A DNA stretch of 64,000 nucleotides from CAVSUB01 sp963816725 (GCA_963816725.1 CAWFMC010000004.1:1-64000), one strand, 5' to 3'. Positions 49,428-57,930 are shown, counted from the stretch's first letter. The notes: generated by a model not told the origin, from the sequence alone. A program made the numbers and translations.

Positions 49428-49802
49428 CTAAACAGTCTTCTTCTTTGCGACCGCGCCCTTGCGCGGGCCCTTCCGCGTCCGTGCGTTGGTACGCGTCCGC
49501 TGGCCGCGCACCGGAAGGTTGCGGCGGTGACGCATGCCGCGCCAGCTGCCGATCTCCATCAGCCGCTTGATGTTCATCGAGATCTCCTTGCGGAGATCCC
49601 CTTCGACCCGGCCCTGCTCCTCGATGACGCGGCTGATCTTGCGCACGTCGTCTTCGGACAGGTCCTTGACCCGGATGTCCGGGCTGACCTCGGCCGCGGT
49701 GAGGATGTCGTTCGAGCGCTTCCGCCCGATCCCGTAGATGTAGGTCAGCCCTACTTCGACCCGCTTGGTTCGCGGAAGGTCAACGCCAGCAATGCGTGCC
49801 AT
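49428..49802 (-). CDS. rpsM: 30S ribosomal protein S13
   Basis: 124 residues, normal length: MARIAGVDLPRTKRVEVGLTYIYGIG, then the helix-two-turn-helix region and the basic tail with RHRRNLPVRGQRTRTNARTRKG (in parts). It sits in the 30S head contacting 16S and the A/P-site tRNAs. A GAGGATC ribosome site precedes ATG, with a heptamer arm directly upstream of it. Confidence 0.97.
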   Translation of the reverse strand: MARIAGVDLPRTKRVEVGLTYIYGIGRKRSNDILTAAEVSPDIRVKDLSEDDVRKISRVIEEQGRVEGDLRKEISMNIKRLMEIGSWRGMRHRRNLPVRGQRTRTNARTRKGPRKGAVAKKKTV

Positions 49803-49822
49803 AAATTCTCTTGATCCTCGTC

Positions 49823-49907
49823 AGCTACCAGTAACCAGCTGCCAGCTACTCAGCTGGCGTCCGGGCTCCATCGCTCCTCCTGGGAGCTGGGAGCCGGAAG
49901 CTGGAAG
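49823..49907. repeat. Heptamer element between rpmJ and rpsM
   Basis: Left arm AGCTACC, AGTAACC, AGCTGCC, AGCTACT (49823-49850). Right arm TGGGAGC twice, CGGAAGC, TGGAAGC (49881-49908), meeting the rpmJ stop. Centre 30 bp. Confidence 0.92.
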
Positions 49908-50021
49908 CTATCCTTGCCTTTGCTTGTGCTTCTGGTTCGAGCAGATCACGCGCACCACGCCGCGGCGGCGCACCACCTTGCACTTGTCACAAATCCGTTT
50001 GACGGACGCTCGCACCTTCAT
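49908..50021 (-). CDS. rpmJ: 50S ribosomal protein L36, zinc-binding form
   Basis: 37 residues: MKVRASVKRICDKCKVVRRR then GVVRVICSNQKHKQRQG. Cys11, Cys14, Cys27 and His32 are the zinc ligands of the C+ form. Position between infA and rpsM is standard. Its TAG merges with a heptamer arm. Confidence 0.97.
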   Translation of the reverse strand: MKVRASVKRICDKCKVVRRRGVVRVICSNQKHKQRQG

Positions 50022-50045
50022 GACACCCTCTCGAGGACCGCGTCC

Positions 50046-50303
50046 TCAGCCCAGCTTCTCGACAATCCGTCCTCGCGTCAGGTCGCGCGCCGACAGCTCC
50101 AACCGCACCCGATCGCCCACCAGCACGCGGATGAAATTCCGCCCCGGACCGCTCGGCACGTGCGCCGTTACCTGGCGCTGCCGCGCGATCGCCACCCGGA
50201 ACAATCCGTGCGGCAGCGTCTCCATCACCGTTCCCTCGACGCTGGCGGCGCCGTGGCCCGGTGCCGTCCCTTCGTCGAGCCCGTCGCCCGGTCCGTGCGC
50301 CAC
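50046..50303 (-). CDS. infA: Translation initiation factor IF-1
   Basis: 85 residues from a GTG start 4 bp after map. Core VEGTVMETLPHGLFRV, NFIRVLVGDRVRLELSARDLTRGRIV is the IF-1 OB fold. The first ~20 residues (AHGPGDGLDEGTAPGHGA) are a Gly-rich extension, and the middle (ARQRQVTAHVPSGPGR) is more divergent than usual. An initiation factor for A-site occlusion in 30S complexes. Confidence 0.93.
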   Translation of the reverse strand: MAHGPGDGLDEGTAPGHGAASVEGTVMETLPHGLFRVAIARQRQVTAHVPSGPGRNFIRVLVGDRVRLELSARDLTRGRIVEKLG

Positions 50304-50307
50304 GCGC

Positions 50308-51078
50308 CTACCGTGCGGCGGCCGGCGCCACCGAAGGCTGCGTCAGCACCAGCGGGCCGGTCTTGGTCACTGCGACCGTGTGCTCGAAGTGCGCCGACAG
50401 GCTGCCGTCCCGCGTCACCGCGGTCCAGCCGTCTTTCAGCACCCGCACCGCCGGCTTCCCCATCGTCACCATCGGCTCGATCGCCAGCACCATCCCCTCG
50501 GCCAGCCGCGGTCCGTGCCCCGGCTCACCGTAGTTGGCAATCTGCGGATCCTCGTGCAGCGCGGCGCCGATGCCGTGCCCGACGAACTCGCGCACAACGG
50601 CGAACCCGCCAGCCTCGACGTGCCGCTGGATCGCGTGCCCGATGTCCGAGATGCGCGATCCGACCCGGACCTGCGCAATCCCTTTCTGCAGCGACTCCTG
50701 GGTGACCCGCAGCAACCGGAGTACCTCCGGTTCGACCGTGCCGACCGGCACCGTCACCGCGGTATCCCCGTAGAAGCCATTCAGCTTCACGCCCATGTCG
50801 AGCGACACGATGTCGCCGGCGACCAACACCCGGCTCGACGGGATCCCGTGCACCACTTCTTCGTTCACCGACACACAGAGCGACGCGGGGTACCCGCGGT
50901 AGCCCTTGAACGCCGGCTCGGCACCCGCGTCCCGCACCAGCGACTCGGCTTTGGCATCGAGCTCGGCGGTCGTCACGCCCGGCGCGGCCATCGACGCCAG
51001 CTCCGCCAGGACGTCAGCGACCAGCGCATTGGCCGCGCGCATCCGCTCAATCTCCGCCGGCGACTTGCACACAATCAC
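50308..51078 (-). CDS. map: Type I methionine aminopeptidase
   Basis: 256 residues removing the initiator Met. Metal ligands lie in SLDMGVKLNGFYGDTAV (two Asp), GHGIGAALHEDP (His), LAIEPMV (Glu) and SAHFEHTVAV (Glu). The GTG start overlaps the adk stop as GTGA, so translation is coupled. The adk-map-infA order within the spc region is common in bacteria. Confidence 0.96.
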   Translation of the reverse strand: MIVCKSPAEIERMRAANALVADVLAELASMAAPGVTTAELDAKAESLVRDAGAEPAFKGYRGYPASLCVSVNEEVVHGIPSSRVLVAGDIVSLDMGVKLNGFYGDTAVTVPVGTVEPEVLRLLRVTQESLQKGIAQVRVGSRISDIGHAIQRHVEAGGFAVVREFVGHGIGAALHEDPQIANYGEPGHGPRLAEGMVLAIEPMVTMGKPAVRVLKDGWTAVTRDGSLSAHFEHTVAVTKTGPLVLTQPSVAPAAAR

Positions 51079-51746
51079 AGTCGCGCTCCTCCCGCTGCGG
51101 CCGCCGCAATCGCGCTGTCGATCGCCCCGGTGACCGCGTCCGGCACCTGGTTGCCATCGATCGACCGGAACGTCGGGCGCGGCGCGTAGTACTCGACCAG
51201 CGGCCTGGTCTGGCGCTGATATACCTTCAGACGCTCCCGCACGATATCCGCCCCGTCATCGGTCCGCGTGACGAGCGCCCCGCCGCACTTCAGGCAGGTC
51301 AGCCGCGTATCGGCGGTCGCGTTGGCCCCGCAGGCGCCGCAGATTCGCCGCGACGCCAGCCGCTGGACCAGGACGTCTTCCGGCACCACGATGTCGAGCA
51401 CGATCAGCGATCCCCGGGTGCCGACCATTGCGTCCAGCGCCGTCGCCTGGACCACCGTACGGGGGAAGCCGTCCAGTATGAAGCCTGACCGGGCATCCGC
51501 GCAACTCAACCGCTCCCGCACGATGCAAATCACCGCATCGTCACTGACCAGGTTGCCCGAGTCGATCGCCTGCCGGGCCGAGCCACCGAGCGCCGTTCCC
51601 GTCTGCACCGCGTGCCGCAGGATGTCGCCGGTCGAGATCTTCGGCACGGCGTGGTGAGCCGCCAGGCGCTCCGCCTGGGTGCCCTTTCCCGCCCCCGGCG
51701 GGCCGAGCATGACGACCGTCAGCGACGGGTGCACTGCGGAGGGCAC
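51075..51746 (-). CDS. adk: Adenylate kinase with zinc-finger LID
   Basis: 223 residues interconverting AMP + ATP and 2 ADP. P-loop GPPGAGKGT (about 15-23), STGDILR for AMP, DGFPRT and a long LID with CGAC and CLKC cysteine pairs for structural zinc. GTG start 4 bp after secY. The C-terminal tail is Ala-rich. It is coupled to map by GTGA. Confidence 0.95.
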   Translation of the reverse strand: MPSAVHPSLTVVMLGPPGAGKGTQAERLAAHHAVPKISTGDILRHAVQTGTALGGSARQAIDSGNLVSDDAVICIVRERLSCADARSGFILDGFPRTVVQATALDAMVGTRGSLIVLDIVVPEDVLVQRLASRRICGACGANATADTRLTCLKCGGALVTRTDDGADIVRERLKVYQRQTRPLVEYYAPRPTFRSIDGNQVPDAVTGAIDSAIAAAAAGGARL

Positions 51747-51750
51747 CGAC

Positions 51751-53145
51751 TCAGAGACCCCGTCGGCCTCGAATCCGCGTCTTCTTCATGAACCCATCGT
51801 AGTGCCGCATGATGAGCTGTGACTCGACTTGCTGCACCGTATCCATCGCCACGCCGACGATGATCAGGAGCGACGTGCCGCCGAAGAAGAACTGCACGTT
51901 CAACCCCTCGGTGATGAACCGCGGCAGGACCGCGTCCAGCCGCTCCCCGATTACCGGGATCGGAGCCACCTTGAAGCCGTTGATTAGAAACTCCGGCAGG
52001 ATCGCCACCGCGGCCAGGTAGAGCGCGCCGACCAGCGTGATCCGGGTCAGGATCGTGTCGATGTACTCCGCGGTTCGCTTGCCCGGCCGGATACCCGGGA
52101 TGAACCCGCCGTACTTCCGCATGTTCTCGGCCACGTCATCCGGATTGAAGATGATCGCGGTGTAGAAGTAGCAGAAAAAGATAATTCCCGAGATGTAGAG
52201 CAGGTTGTAGAGCGGCATGCCCCAGGCGAGCTGCTCGCTGAGCCGCCGCATGAAGCTGCCTTCGCCGAACATCTGCGCGATGGTCGCCGGGAACGCCAGG
52301 ATAGACGAGGCGAAGATGACCGGAATGACGCCGCCGGTGTTCACCTTGAGCGGGATGTGCGTGCTCGAGCCGCCATACATCCGCCGCCCCACCACCCGCT
52401 TCGCGTACTGGACCGTGACCCGCCGGTGGCCGCGCTCCACGAACACGATCGCGCCGATGACCGCGACCATCAGGACGAGCAGCAGCACGAGCTGCACGAG
52501 CCCCATCTGGCCGGTGCGCAGCTGGTCGATGGTCACGAACGCCGCCCGCGGCAGCCCGACGACGATGCCGGCGAAGATGATCAGCGACATGCCGTTGCCG
52601 ATGCCGCGCTCGGTGATCTGCTCGCCCAGCCACATGATGAAGGCCGACCCGGTCGTCAGCGTCAGCACCGTCAAGAGCCGGAAGCCCCAGCCGGGGTTGT
52701 AGACCAGCGGCAGGCCGCCGGCAATCTCGGTCGTCCGCTCGAGGAAGAACGCAATCCCCAGCGACTGGACGATGCTCAGCCCGATGGTCCCGTAGCGCGT
52801 GTACTGCGTGATCTTCCGGCGCCCGAGCTCACCTTCCTTCGACAGCCGCTCCAGATACGGCCACACGACCGTGAGGAGCTGCAGGATGATCGACGAGCTG
52901 ATATACGGCATGATGCCCAGCGCGAAGATCGTCATCTGCGAGAGGTTGCGGCCCGAGAACATGTCGTACAGGCCGAACATCGTATTCTTCGCCTGATCGA
53001 CGAGCAGGGCCAGCGCCTCGGGGTTGATCCCCGGGGTTGGAATGTGCCCGCCGACGCGATAGACCGCGAGCAAGCCGAGCGTGAACAGCACGCGCTTGCG
53101 CAGGTCGGCGACGGCGAAAATGTTCTTGAGGCTGTCTGCCAGCAT
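51751..53145 (-). CDS. secY: Protein translocase channel subunit SecY
   Basis: 464 residues, ten predicted membrane helices forming the general secretion channel. Visible signatures include the plug region after GGHIPTPGINPEAL, QLLTVVWPYLERLSKEGE-type loop 2/3, ITERGIGNGMSLIIF and PGIRPGKRTAEYI. It lies 9 bp after rplO and directly before adk, the usual spc order. Confidence 0.97.
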   Translation of the reverse strand: MLADSLKNIFAVADLRKRVLFTLGLLAVYRVGGHIPTPGINPEALALLVDQAKNTMFGLYDMFSGRNLSQMTIFALGIMPYISSSIILQLLTVVWPYLERLSKEGELGRRKITQYTRYGTIGLSIVQSLGIAFFLERTTEIAGGLPLVYNPGWGFRLLTVLTLTTGSAFIMWLGEQITERGIGNGMSLIIFAGIVVGLPRAAFVTIDQLRTGQMGLVQLVLLLVLMVAVIGAIVFVERGHRRVTVQYAKRVVGRRMYGGSSTHIPLKVNTGGVIPVIFASSILAFPATIAQMFGEGSFMRRLSEQLAWGMPLYNLLYISGIIFFCYFYTAIIFNPDDVAENMRKYGGFIPGIRPGKRTAEYIDTILTRITLVGALYLAAVAILPEFLINGFKVAPIPVIGERLDAVLPRFITEGLNVQFFFGGTSLLIIVGVAMDTVQQVESQLIMRHYDGFMKKTRIRGRRGL

Positions 53146-53154
53146 AGGACCTTC

Positions 53155-53601
53155 CTACGACAGTACCTCCGCGGTACCGCCGGCTGCCGCGATCTTCTCC
53201 GCTGCCTTGCCGCTGAACTTGTGGGCCTGGACGGTCAGCGCCTTGGACACCTCGCCGCGGGCCAGCACCTTGACCTTCTTGCGCAACCCGACCAGCCCGT
53301 GCGCGCGCAGCACGTCGAGGGTAATCGCCAGACCCGATTCGAACCGCTCCGCGAGCGTATCGAGATTGACGACGTCGTACTCGACCCGGAACGGGTTGTG
53401 GAAGCCGCGCTTCGGCACCCGGCGGTGGAGCGGCATCTGGCCGCCCTCGAAGCCGCGCTTGTGCTTGAAGCCCGAACGCGACTTCGCGCCCTTGTGGCCG
53501 CGCCCGGCGGTCTTGCCGTTGCCCGAGCCCTGACCGCGGCCCCGGCGCTTCTTGCTGTGCGTCGCGCCATCCGGCGGACGCAGATTCGACAGATCACTCA
53601 T
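53155..53601 (-). CDS. rplO: 50S ribosomal protein L15
   Basis: 148 residues: MSDLSNLRPPDGATHSKKRRGRGQGSGNG begins the Gly/Arg-rich 23S-binding arm (given here in part), and the globular C-terminal half ends KAAEKIAAAGGTAEVLS. Normal length. 6 bp after rpmD. Confidence 0.96.
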   Translation of the reverse strand: MSDLSNLRPPDGATHSKKRRGRGQGSGNGKTAGRGHKGAKSRSGFKHKRGFEGGQMPLHRRVPKRGFHNPFRVEYDVVNLDTLAERFESGLAITLDVLRAHGLVGLRKKVKVLARGEVSKALTVQAHKFSGKAAEKIAAAGGTAEVLS

Positions 53602-53607
53602 GATGTC

Positions 53608-53835
53608 TTACTGCCCTCCCGCCGAAGCGGGCTTGGAGTCGTCGGCCGCAGCGGGCGATACCGTGACGAGGTGGCGGACCTTGAGGATCATGCCGCGCGT
53701 CTCGGGGGTGTCGTTCAGCTCGACGCTGTGCCCGATGCGGCGCAGCCCGATGCTCTGCACGACCTTCGCCTGCTTCTTGTCGAAGCCGATGGTGCTCTTG
53801 ACGAGCGTGATCTTGACCCGGCCCTGATTAGACAT
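53608..53835 (-). CDS. rpmD: 50S ribosomal protein L30
   Basis: 75 residues from ATG 53835: VKITLVKSTIGFDKKQ, SIGLRRIGHSVELNDTP. A C-terminal tail of about 15 residues (AAADDSKPASAGGQ) exceeds the usual ~60. It overlaps the rpsE stop by 8 bp, which supports coupling. Confidence 0.95.
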   Translation of the reverse strand: MSNQGRVKITLVKSTIGFDKKQAKVVQSIGLRRIGHSVELNDTPETRGMILKVRHLVTVSPAAADDSKPASAGGQ

Positions 53836-54355
53836 TGGCGGCCGCCCCTTCCGGTGCGTCCTCTTCCTTGCCGCGGAGCTTCCGCACGGCGCGCGGGTCA
53901 CGCAGGCCGGCCAGCCCGGCGAAGGTGGCGCGCACGACGTTGTGCGAGTTGGCGGAGCCGAGCGACTTGGTCAGCACGTTCTGAATGCCGCACGCCTCGA
54001 CTACCGCGCGCACCGCGCCGCCGGCGATGATGCCGGTCCCGTCCGGAGCCGGCTTCAGCAGCACCTGGCCGGCGCCGAAGCGTCCGAGCATCGGGTGCGG
54101 CACCGTGGTCCCCTGCAGCGGCACGCGGATCAACGACTTCTTGGCCGCCTCGATGCCCTTCTTGATCGCCGAGGGCACTTCCTTCGCCTTGCCGACGCCG
54201 AAGCCCACCACGCCATGGCCGTCGCCGACGACCACCAGCGCGCTGAAGCTCAGGTTCTTGCCGCCCTTGACGACCTTCGTCACGCGGCTGATGTTGACGA
54301 CGGTGTCCTTCAGGTCGATCTGCGACGCGTCGATTCTCTCTCGTGTGTGAATCAT
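53828..54355 (-). CDS. rpsE: 30S ribosomal protein S5
   Basis: 175 residues with the S5 double-stranded RNA-binding N-terminal half (VNISRVTKVVKGGKNLSFSALVVVGD, in parts) and the C-terminal half VLLKPAPDGTGIIAGGAVRAV. Residues needed for decoding fidelity are in place. A heptamer element precedes it; the last unit lies 8 bp from ATG, so the GGAAG of the array itself may serve as Shine-Dalgarno. Confidence 0.97.
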   Translation of the reverse strand: MIHTRERIDASQIDLKDTVVNISRVTKVVKGGKNLSFSALVVVGDGHGVVGFGVGKAKEVPSAIKKGIEAAKKSLIRVPLQGTTVPHPMLGRFGAGQVLLKPAPDGTGIIAGGAVRAVVEACGIQNVLTKSLGSANSHNVVRATFAGLAGLRDPRAVRKLRGKEEDAPEGAAANV

Positions 54356-54362
54356 AAAAAAC

Positions 54363-54477
54363 CGCTTCCAGCTTCCAGCTTCCCGCTACCAGCCCGGATC
54401 CAATGGATCCGCGCCGGCCGCCACGTCCGAACCTCCACGCTCCTGCTGGGAGCTGGAAGCCGGGAGCTGGCAGCTCC
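54363..54477. repeat. Heptamer element between rplR and rpsE
   Basis: Left arm CGCTTCC, AGCTTCC, AGCTTCC, CGCTACC, AGCCCGG (54363-54397). Right arm GCTGGGA, GCTGGAA, GCCGGGA, GCTGGCA, GCTCC (54445-54477), touching the rplR stop. The centre contains a GGATCCaatGGATCC repeat. Confidence 0.93.
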
Positions 54478-54852
54478 CTAGAACTCGAGCCCCGCTTCGC
54501 GTGCCGCCTCGGCGACCGCGCGGATGCGGCCGTGATACAGGAACCCGCCGCGATCGAAGACGACTCTCTTGATCCCCTTGGCGATCGAGCGCTCGGCGAT
54601 GGTCTTGCCGAGCAGCTCCGCCCCCGCCTTGTTCCCGGCGCGCGCCGGTCCACCCAGCTGCGGCTTCAAGGCCGGCTCGGTGGTCGACACCGACGCCAGG
54701 GTCGTCCCGGTCGAGTCGTCGATGATCTGGGCGTAGATGTGCGACACGCTGCGGAACACCCGCAGCCGCGGCCGCTCGACGGTCCCCGCGATGCGCTTGC
54801 GCTGGCGCAGCCCGATGCGAACCCGGCGGTCCTTCTTGGTCGTGATCTTCAT
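54478..54852 (-). CDS. rplR: 50S ribosomal protein L18
   Basis: 124 residues, 5S rRNA binder: RIGLRQRKRIAGTVERPRLRVFRS, HIYAQIIDDSTGTTLASVST and the C-terminus VVFDRGGFLYHGRIRAVAEAAREAGLEF (in parts). Standard length. 3 bp after rplF. Confidence 0.97.
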   Translation of the reverse strand: MKITTKKDRRVRIGLRQRKRIAGTVERPRLRVFRSVSHIYAQIIDDSTGTTLASVSTTEPALKPQLGGPARAGNKAGAELLGKTIAERSIAKGIKRVVFDRGGFLYHGRIRAVAEAAREAGLEF

Positions 54853-54855
54853 GGC

Positions 54856-55395
54856 TTACTTCGCCCCCGTCTTGCCGGCCTTCTTCTTCAGCACTTCGCC
54901 GGTATAGCGGACGCCCTTCTGCTTGTAGGGGTCGGGCTTCCGGAGCCGGCGGATGTTGGCCGCGACCTGCCCAACCGCCTGGCGATCGATGCCGGTGACG
55001 GTCAGGTGCGTCAGCTTGTCGACCACCACGTCGACGCCGGCCGGGACGTCGAACACCACGGGGTGCGAGTAGCCCAGCGCGAAGTGGACCTGCTTGCCCT
55101 TGACCTCCGCGCGATACCCGACACCGACGATGTCGAGGTCCTTGCGGAACCCTTCGGTGACGCCCTTGACGGCGTTGGCGACGAGGCTGCGGGCCAGGCC
55201 GTGGAACTTGCCGAGCTGCGGGTCGTCGGTCAGGGTCGTGGCCTGGAGCGTGTCTCCGTCGAGGGAGAACCCGATGCCGGCCGGGAAGGCCTGCAGCAGC
55301 TTGCCCTTCGGCCCCTGCACTTCGACCGCGCCGGGCCGGATGTCGACCTTCACGCCCTTCGGCACCGGGATGATCTTCTTACCGATTCGAGACAT
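54856..55395 (-). CDS. rplF: 50S ribosomal protein L6
   Basis: 179 residues, two alpha/beta repeats: MSRIGKKIIPVPKGVKV opens the first and the second ends with the highly conserved RKPDPYKQKGVRYTGEVLKKKAGK (in parts). It binds 23S near the factor site. A heptamer element separates it from rpsH. Confidence 0.97.
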   Translation of the reverse strand: MSRIGKKIIPVPKGVKVDIRPGAVEVQGPKGKLLQAFPAGIGFSLDGDTLQATTLTDDPQLGKFHGLARSLVANAVKGVTEGFRKDLDIVGVGYRAEVKGKQVHFALGYSHPVVFDVPAGVDVVVDKLTHLTVTGIDRQAVGQVAANIRRLRKPDPYKQKGVRYTGEVLKKKAGKTGAK

Positions 55396-55402
55396 GGTTT
55401 TC

Positions 55403-55518
55403 AGCTTCCCGCTTCCAGCTTCCGGCTTCCAGCTCTCGGCCGCCGCGCATCGCGCGGCCGCCCGCCGCCCGCCCGCACCAGCTTGCTGGAAGCTGGGAGC
55501 TGGCGGCTGGGAGCTGCT
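55403..55518. repeat. Heptamer element between rpsH and rplF
   Basis: Left arm AGCTTCC, CGCTTCC, AGCTTCC, GGCTTCC, AGCTCTC (55403-55437). Right arm GCTGGAA, GCTGGGA, GCTGGCG, GCTGGGA, GCTGCT (55485-55518), reaching the rpsH stop. The centre is extremely GC-rich (CGCGCGGCCG, CCCGCCGCCC). Confidence 0.93.
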
Positions 55519-55923
55519 TTACCACACGTTGCAGAGCACTTCGCCGCCGACGCCGGCCTTGACCGCCTCGCGGCCGGTCATGACGCCGCGCGACGTGGTC
55601 AGGATGCTCATGCCCAGTCCGGCCAGGACGTCGGGGACATCCTCCGACCCGAAGTAGACCCGGCGGCCGGGGCGGCTGATGCGCTCGATGCCGGTAATCA
55701 CGCGCTCGCCGCGCGGCCCGTACTTCAGCACCACCCGCAGCTGTGCCTGGACGCGCTCGCCCGGCACCGCGTCGAGGACCTTGAAGCCCTGGATGTAGCC
55801 TTCGCTCTCGAGGATCCGCGCGATCTCGACCTTCAGCCGCGACGACGGCATGTCCACCTTGGTGTGGTGGGCGATGGTCGCGTTCCGGATCCGCGTCAGC
55901 ATGTCTGCGATAGGGTCGGTCAT
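55519..55923 (-). CDS. rpsH: 30S ribosomal protein S8
   Basis: 134 residues: MTDPIADMLTRIRNA opening and the C-terminal GLGMSILTTSRGVMTGREA that binds 16S helix 21. S8 is the spc repressor in E. coli. Here the spacer upstream (to rpsN) holds a nonamer element rather than a recognisable S8 site. Confidence 0.97.
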   Translation of the reverse strand: MTDPIADMLTRIRNATIAHHTKVDMPSSRLKVEIARILESEGYIQGFKVLDAVPGERVQAQLRVVLKYGPRGERVITGIERISRPGRRVYFGSEDVPDVLAGLGMSILTTSRGVMTGREAVKAGVGGEVLCNVW

Positions 55924-55939
55924 GTTCTTGAATCTCGTC

Positions 55940-56110
55940 GGTTCATGAGGTTCATGCGGTTCATGGGTTCATGGTTTGGTTCCAGGTTCATCGTGCGGTT
56001 CCTGGTTCCTGGTCCGAGCGCCTGTCGACTGGCCGGTCGAACCCGGAACTCGAACCTGGCACCCATGAACCCAACCCTGAACCCTCATGAACCAATGAAC
56101 GCTGAACTCG
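55940..56110. repeat. Nonamer element between rpsN and rpsH
   Basis: Left arm GGTTCATGA, GGTTCATGC, GGTTCATGG, then shortened GTTCATGG, and further GGTTC units to about 56010. Right arm has CATGAAC units (from 56064) with ACCCTGAACC spacers. Same two-arm plan as the heptamer elements but a 9-bp unit. Confidence 0.9.
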
Positions 56111-56116
56111 TCCGCG

Positions 56117-56302
56117 TTACCAGCTACTCTTCGTCACTCCCGCGACGTCGCCGTCCAGCGCCAGCTTGCGGAAGCAGAGGCGGCAGAGGGCAAACTTCCG
56201 GAGATAGGCGCGGGGCCGGCCGCAGCGCTTGCAGCGGTTCCGCAGCCGGACCTTGTACTTCGGCGTCTTGGCTTCTTTGGCGATCTTCGCAGTCGTGGCC
56301 AT
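56117..56302 (-). CDS. rpsN: 30S ribosomal protein S14, zinc (type Z) form
   Basis: 61 residues with zinc ligands Cys24, Cys27, Cys40 and Cys43 (RCKRCGRP ... ALCRLCFRKLA) and the family end GVTKSSW. The short zinc form is usual in many phyla. 23 bp after rplE. Confidence 0.97.
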   Translation of the reverse strand: MATTAKIAKEAKTPKYKVRLRNRCKRCGRPRAYLRKFALCRLCFRKLALDGDVAGVTKSSW

Positions 56303-56325
56303 CGGTGTCCTTTAACCTGCTGCGG

Positions 56326-56868
56326 CTACGACGCCCGGAAGGGCATGCCGAGCAGCTGCAGCAGCTTGCGTGATTCCTCGTCGGTCTTCGCGGTGGTCAC
56401 GACCGAGATGTTCATGCCGCGCGCCTTGTCGACCTTCATGTAGTCGATCTCGGGGAACAGCAGCTGGTCCTTCAACCCGAGGGTGTAGTTGCCGCGGCCG
56501 TCGAACCCCTTGGGCGAGACGCCCCGGAAGTCGCGCACGCGGGGCAGCGCCACCGCCATCAGCCGGTCGAGAAAGTCCCACATCCGCGGTCCGCGGAGCG
56601 TCACCATCGTGCCGATGGGCATGCCCTGACGGACCTTGAACTGGGCGATCGACTTCTTGGCCCGCGTCACCACCGGCTTCTGGCCGGCGATCCGCGACAG
56701 CTCGTCGGCGCCGGTGTCGACGATCTTGGCGTTCTGGGTCGCCTCGCCGAGGCCCATGTTGACGACCACCTTTTCGATCTTGGGGATCGCCATCACGTTG
56801 CTGTAGCCGAACTCCTTGCGGAGCGCCGGCGCCACGTCGTTGTCGTACCGTTCCTTGAGGCGGCTCAT
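56326..56868 (-). CDS. rplE: 50S ribosomal protein L5
   Basis: 180 residues from ATG 56868 (MSRLKERYDNDVAPALRKEF), overlapping the rplX stop as ATGA. It contains MAIPKIEKVVVNMGLGEA and the 5S/P-site loop region RGMPIGTMVTLRG; ends GMPFRAS. An upstream extension reading into rplX is rejected. Confidence 0.97.
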   Translation of the reverse strand: MSRLKERYDNDVAPALRKEFGYSNVMAIPKIEKVVVNMGLGEATQNAKIVDTGADELSRIAGQKPVVTRAKKSIAQFKVRQGMPIGTMVTLRGPRMWDFLDRLMAVALPRVRDFRGVSPKGFDGRGNYTLGLKDQLLFPEIDYMKVDKARGMNISVVTTAKTDEESRKLLQLLGMPFRAS

Positions 56869-57197
56869 TTGTCGACCACTCCCTCGCACTTGCGGCAGAT
56901 GCGCACTTTCCGGCCGTCGCCCAGAATCTTTCGGCCGATCCGCGTCGGCTTGCCGCATTCGGGGCACACCAGCTGGACGTTCGACGCGTGCAGCGGCGCC
57001 TCGCGCTCGACCACGCCCCCCTTGATGTTGCGCTGCGGGTTGGGCTTGGTGTGGCGCTTGATGGTGTTCACGCCCTCCACCACGACGCGGTTCTTGTCCG
57101 CCACGACCCGGAGCACCCGGCCGCGCTTGCCGCGGTCCTTGCCGGTCGTGACCACCACGTTGTCGTTGCGGCGGATCGGGCTTGCTAGTCTTGGCAT
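56865..57197 (-). CDS. rplX: 50S ribosomal protein L24 with four-cysteine C-terminus
   Basis: 110 residues: KOW domain with NDNVVVTTGKDRGKRGRVLRV and VVEGVNTIKRHTKP. The last ~35 residues carry CPECGKP and CRKCEG, two CxxC pairs likely to bind zinc, a variant present in some lineages and absent in E. coli. A heptamer element follows the upstream rplN gene. Confidence 0.96.
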   Translation of the reverse strand: MPRLASPIRRNDNVVVTTGKDRGKRGRVLRVVADKNRVVVEGVNTIKRHTKPNPQRNIKGGVVEREAPLHASNVQLVCPECGKPTRIGRKILGDGRKVRICRKCEGVVDK

Positions 57198-57201
57198 ATT
57201 C

Positions 57202-57297
57202 AGCTTCCAGCGGCCAGCTTCCAGCGACCAGCCTTCAAATTCCTGGCCTCCAGCTGAGAGCTGGAAGCTGAAAGCTGAAAGCTGGCAGCGAGCTGGC
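57202..57297. repeat. Heptamer element between rplN and rplX
   Basis: Left arm AGCTTCC, AGCGGCC, AGCTTCC, AGCGACC, AGCCTTC (57202-57236). Right arm AGCTGAG, AGCTGGA, AGCTGAA twice, AGCTGGC, AGCGAGC (57252-57293), ending 4 bp before the rplN stop. Centre only 15 bp, the tightest hairpin of the set. Confidence 0.93.
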
Positions 57298-57666
57298 TCA
57301 GAGCACTTCGGGGGCCAGCGAGATGATCTTCATGAACCGCCGCTCGCGCAGCTCGCGGGCGACCGGCCCGAAGACGCGCGTGCCGATCGGCTCGTTGTTG
57401 TCGTTGACCAGCACGGCCGCGTTGCGGTCGAAGCGGATGTAGCTGCCATCGCGGCGGCGCTGTTCCTTGCGCGTCCGCACGATGACCGCCTTGACCACCT
57501 GGCCCTTCTTCACGGTGCCGTCCGGGGTCGCTTCCTTCACCGAGGCGGTGATGATGTCGCCCAGCCGGGCATACCGTCCGGTCGACCCGCCGATCGGGTT
57601 GATCGCCGCAATCTTGCGGGCGCCGGAGTTGTCGGCCACGTCGAGAATCGAACGCATCTGGATCAT
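57298..57666 (-). CDS. rplN: 50S ribosomal protein L14
   Basis: 122 residues, standard: MIQMRSILDVADNSGARKI, VKKGQVVKAVIVRTRKEQRR and the end RERRFMKIISLAPEVL. It contacts 16S helix 14 across the subunit interface. 9 bp after rpsQ. Confidence 0.97.
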   Translation of the reverse strand: MIQMRSILDVADNSGARKIAAINPIGGSTGRYARLGDIITASVKEATPDGTVKKGQVVKAVIVRTRKEQRRRDGSYIRFDRNAAVLVNDNNEPIGTRVFGPVARELRERRFMKIISLAPEVL

Positions 57667-57675
57667 GGCGCGCTC

Positions 57676-57930
57676 CTAAATCTCCTTCGCCTTCTCGACG
57701 ACCGAGGTGACCACCCACCGCTTGCGGCGGCTGAGCGGCCGGGTCTCGGTGATCGCCACGCGATCGCCGACCTTGACCTCGTTCGTTTCGTCGTGCGCGA
57801 GGAACGTCGACGTCCGGCGCTGGATCTTGCCGTAGACGTCGTGGCGGATCTGGCGCTCGATGGCGACCTTGACGGTCTTGTCCATCTTGTCGCTGACCAC
57901 CACGCCGGTGACGACTGCCTTCGTAGCCAT
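57676..57930 (-). CDS. rpsQ: 30S ribosomal protein S17
   Basis: 84 residues, OB fold: VVSDKMDKTVKVAIERQIRH and VGDRVAITETRPLSRRKRW. It shares a base with the rpmC stop region, so coupling is expected. Standard length. Confidence 0.97.
   Translation of the reverse strand: MATKAVVTGVVVSDKMDKTVKVAIERQIRHDVYGKIQRRTSTFLAHDETNEVKVGDRVAITETRPLSRRKRWVVTSVVEKAKEI

Noticed and set aside
54403..56373. A 656-codon plus-strand frame through the spc region
   Set aside because: Antisense to L18, L6 and S8, all of which are certain genes.
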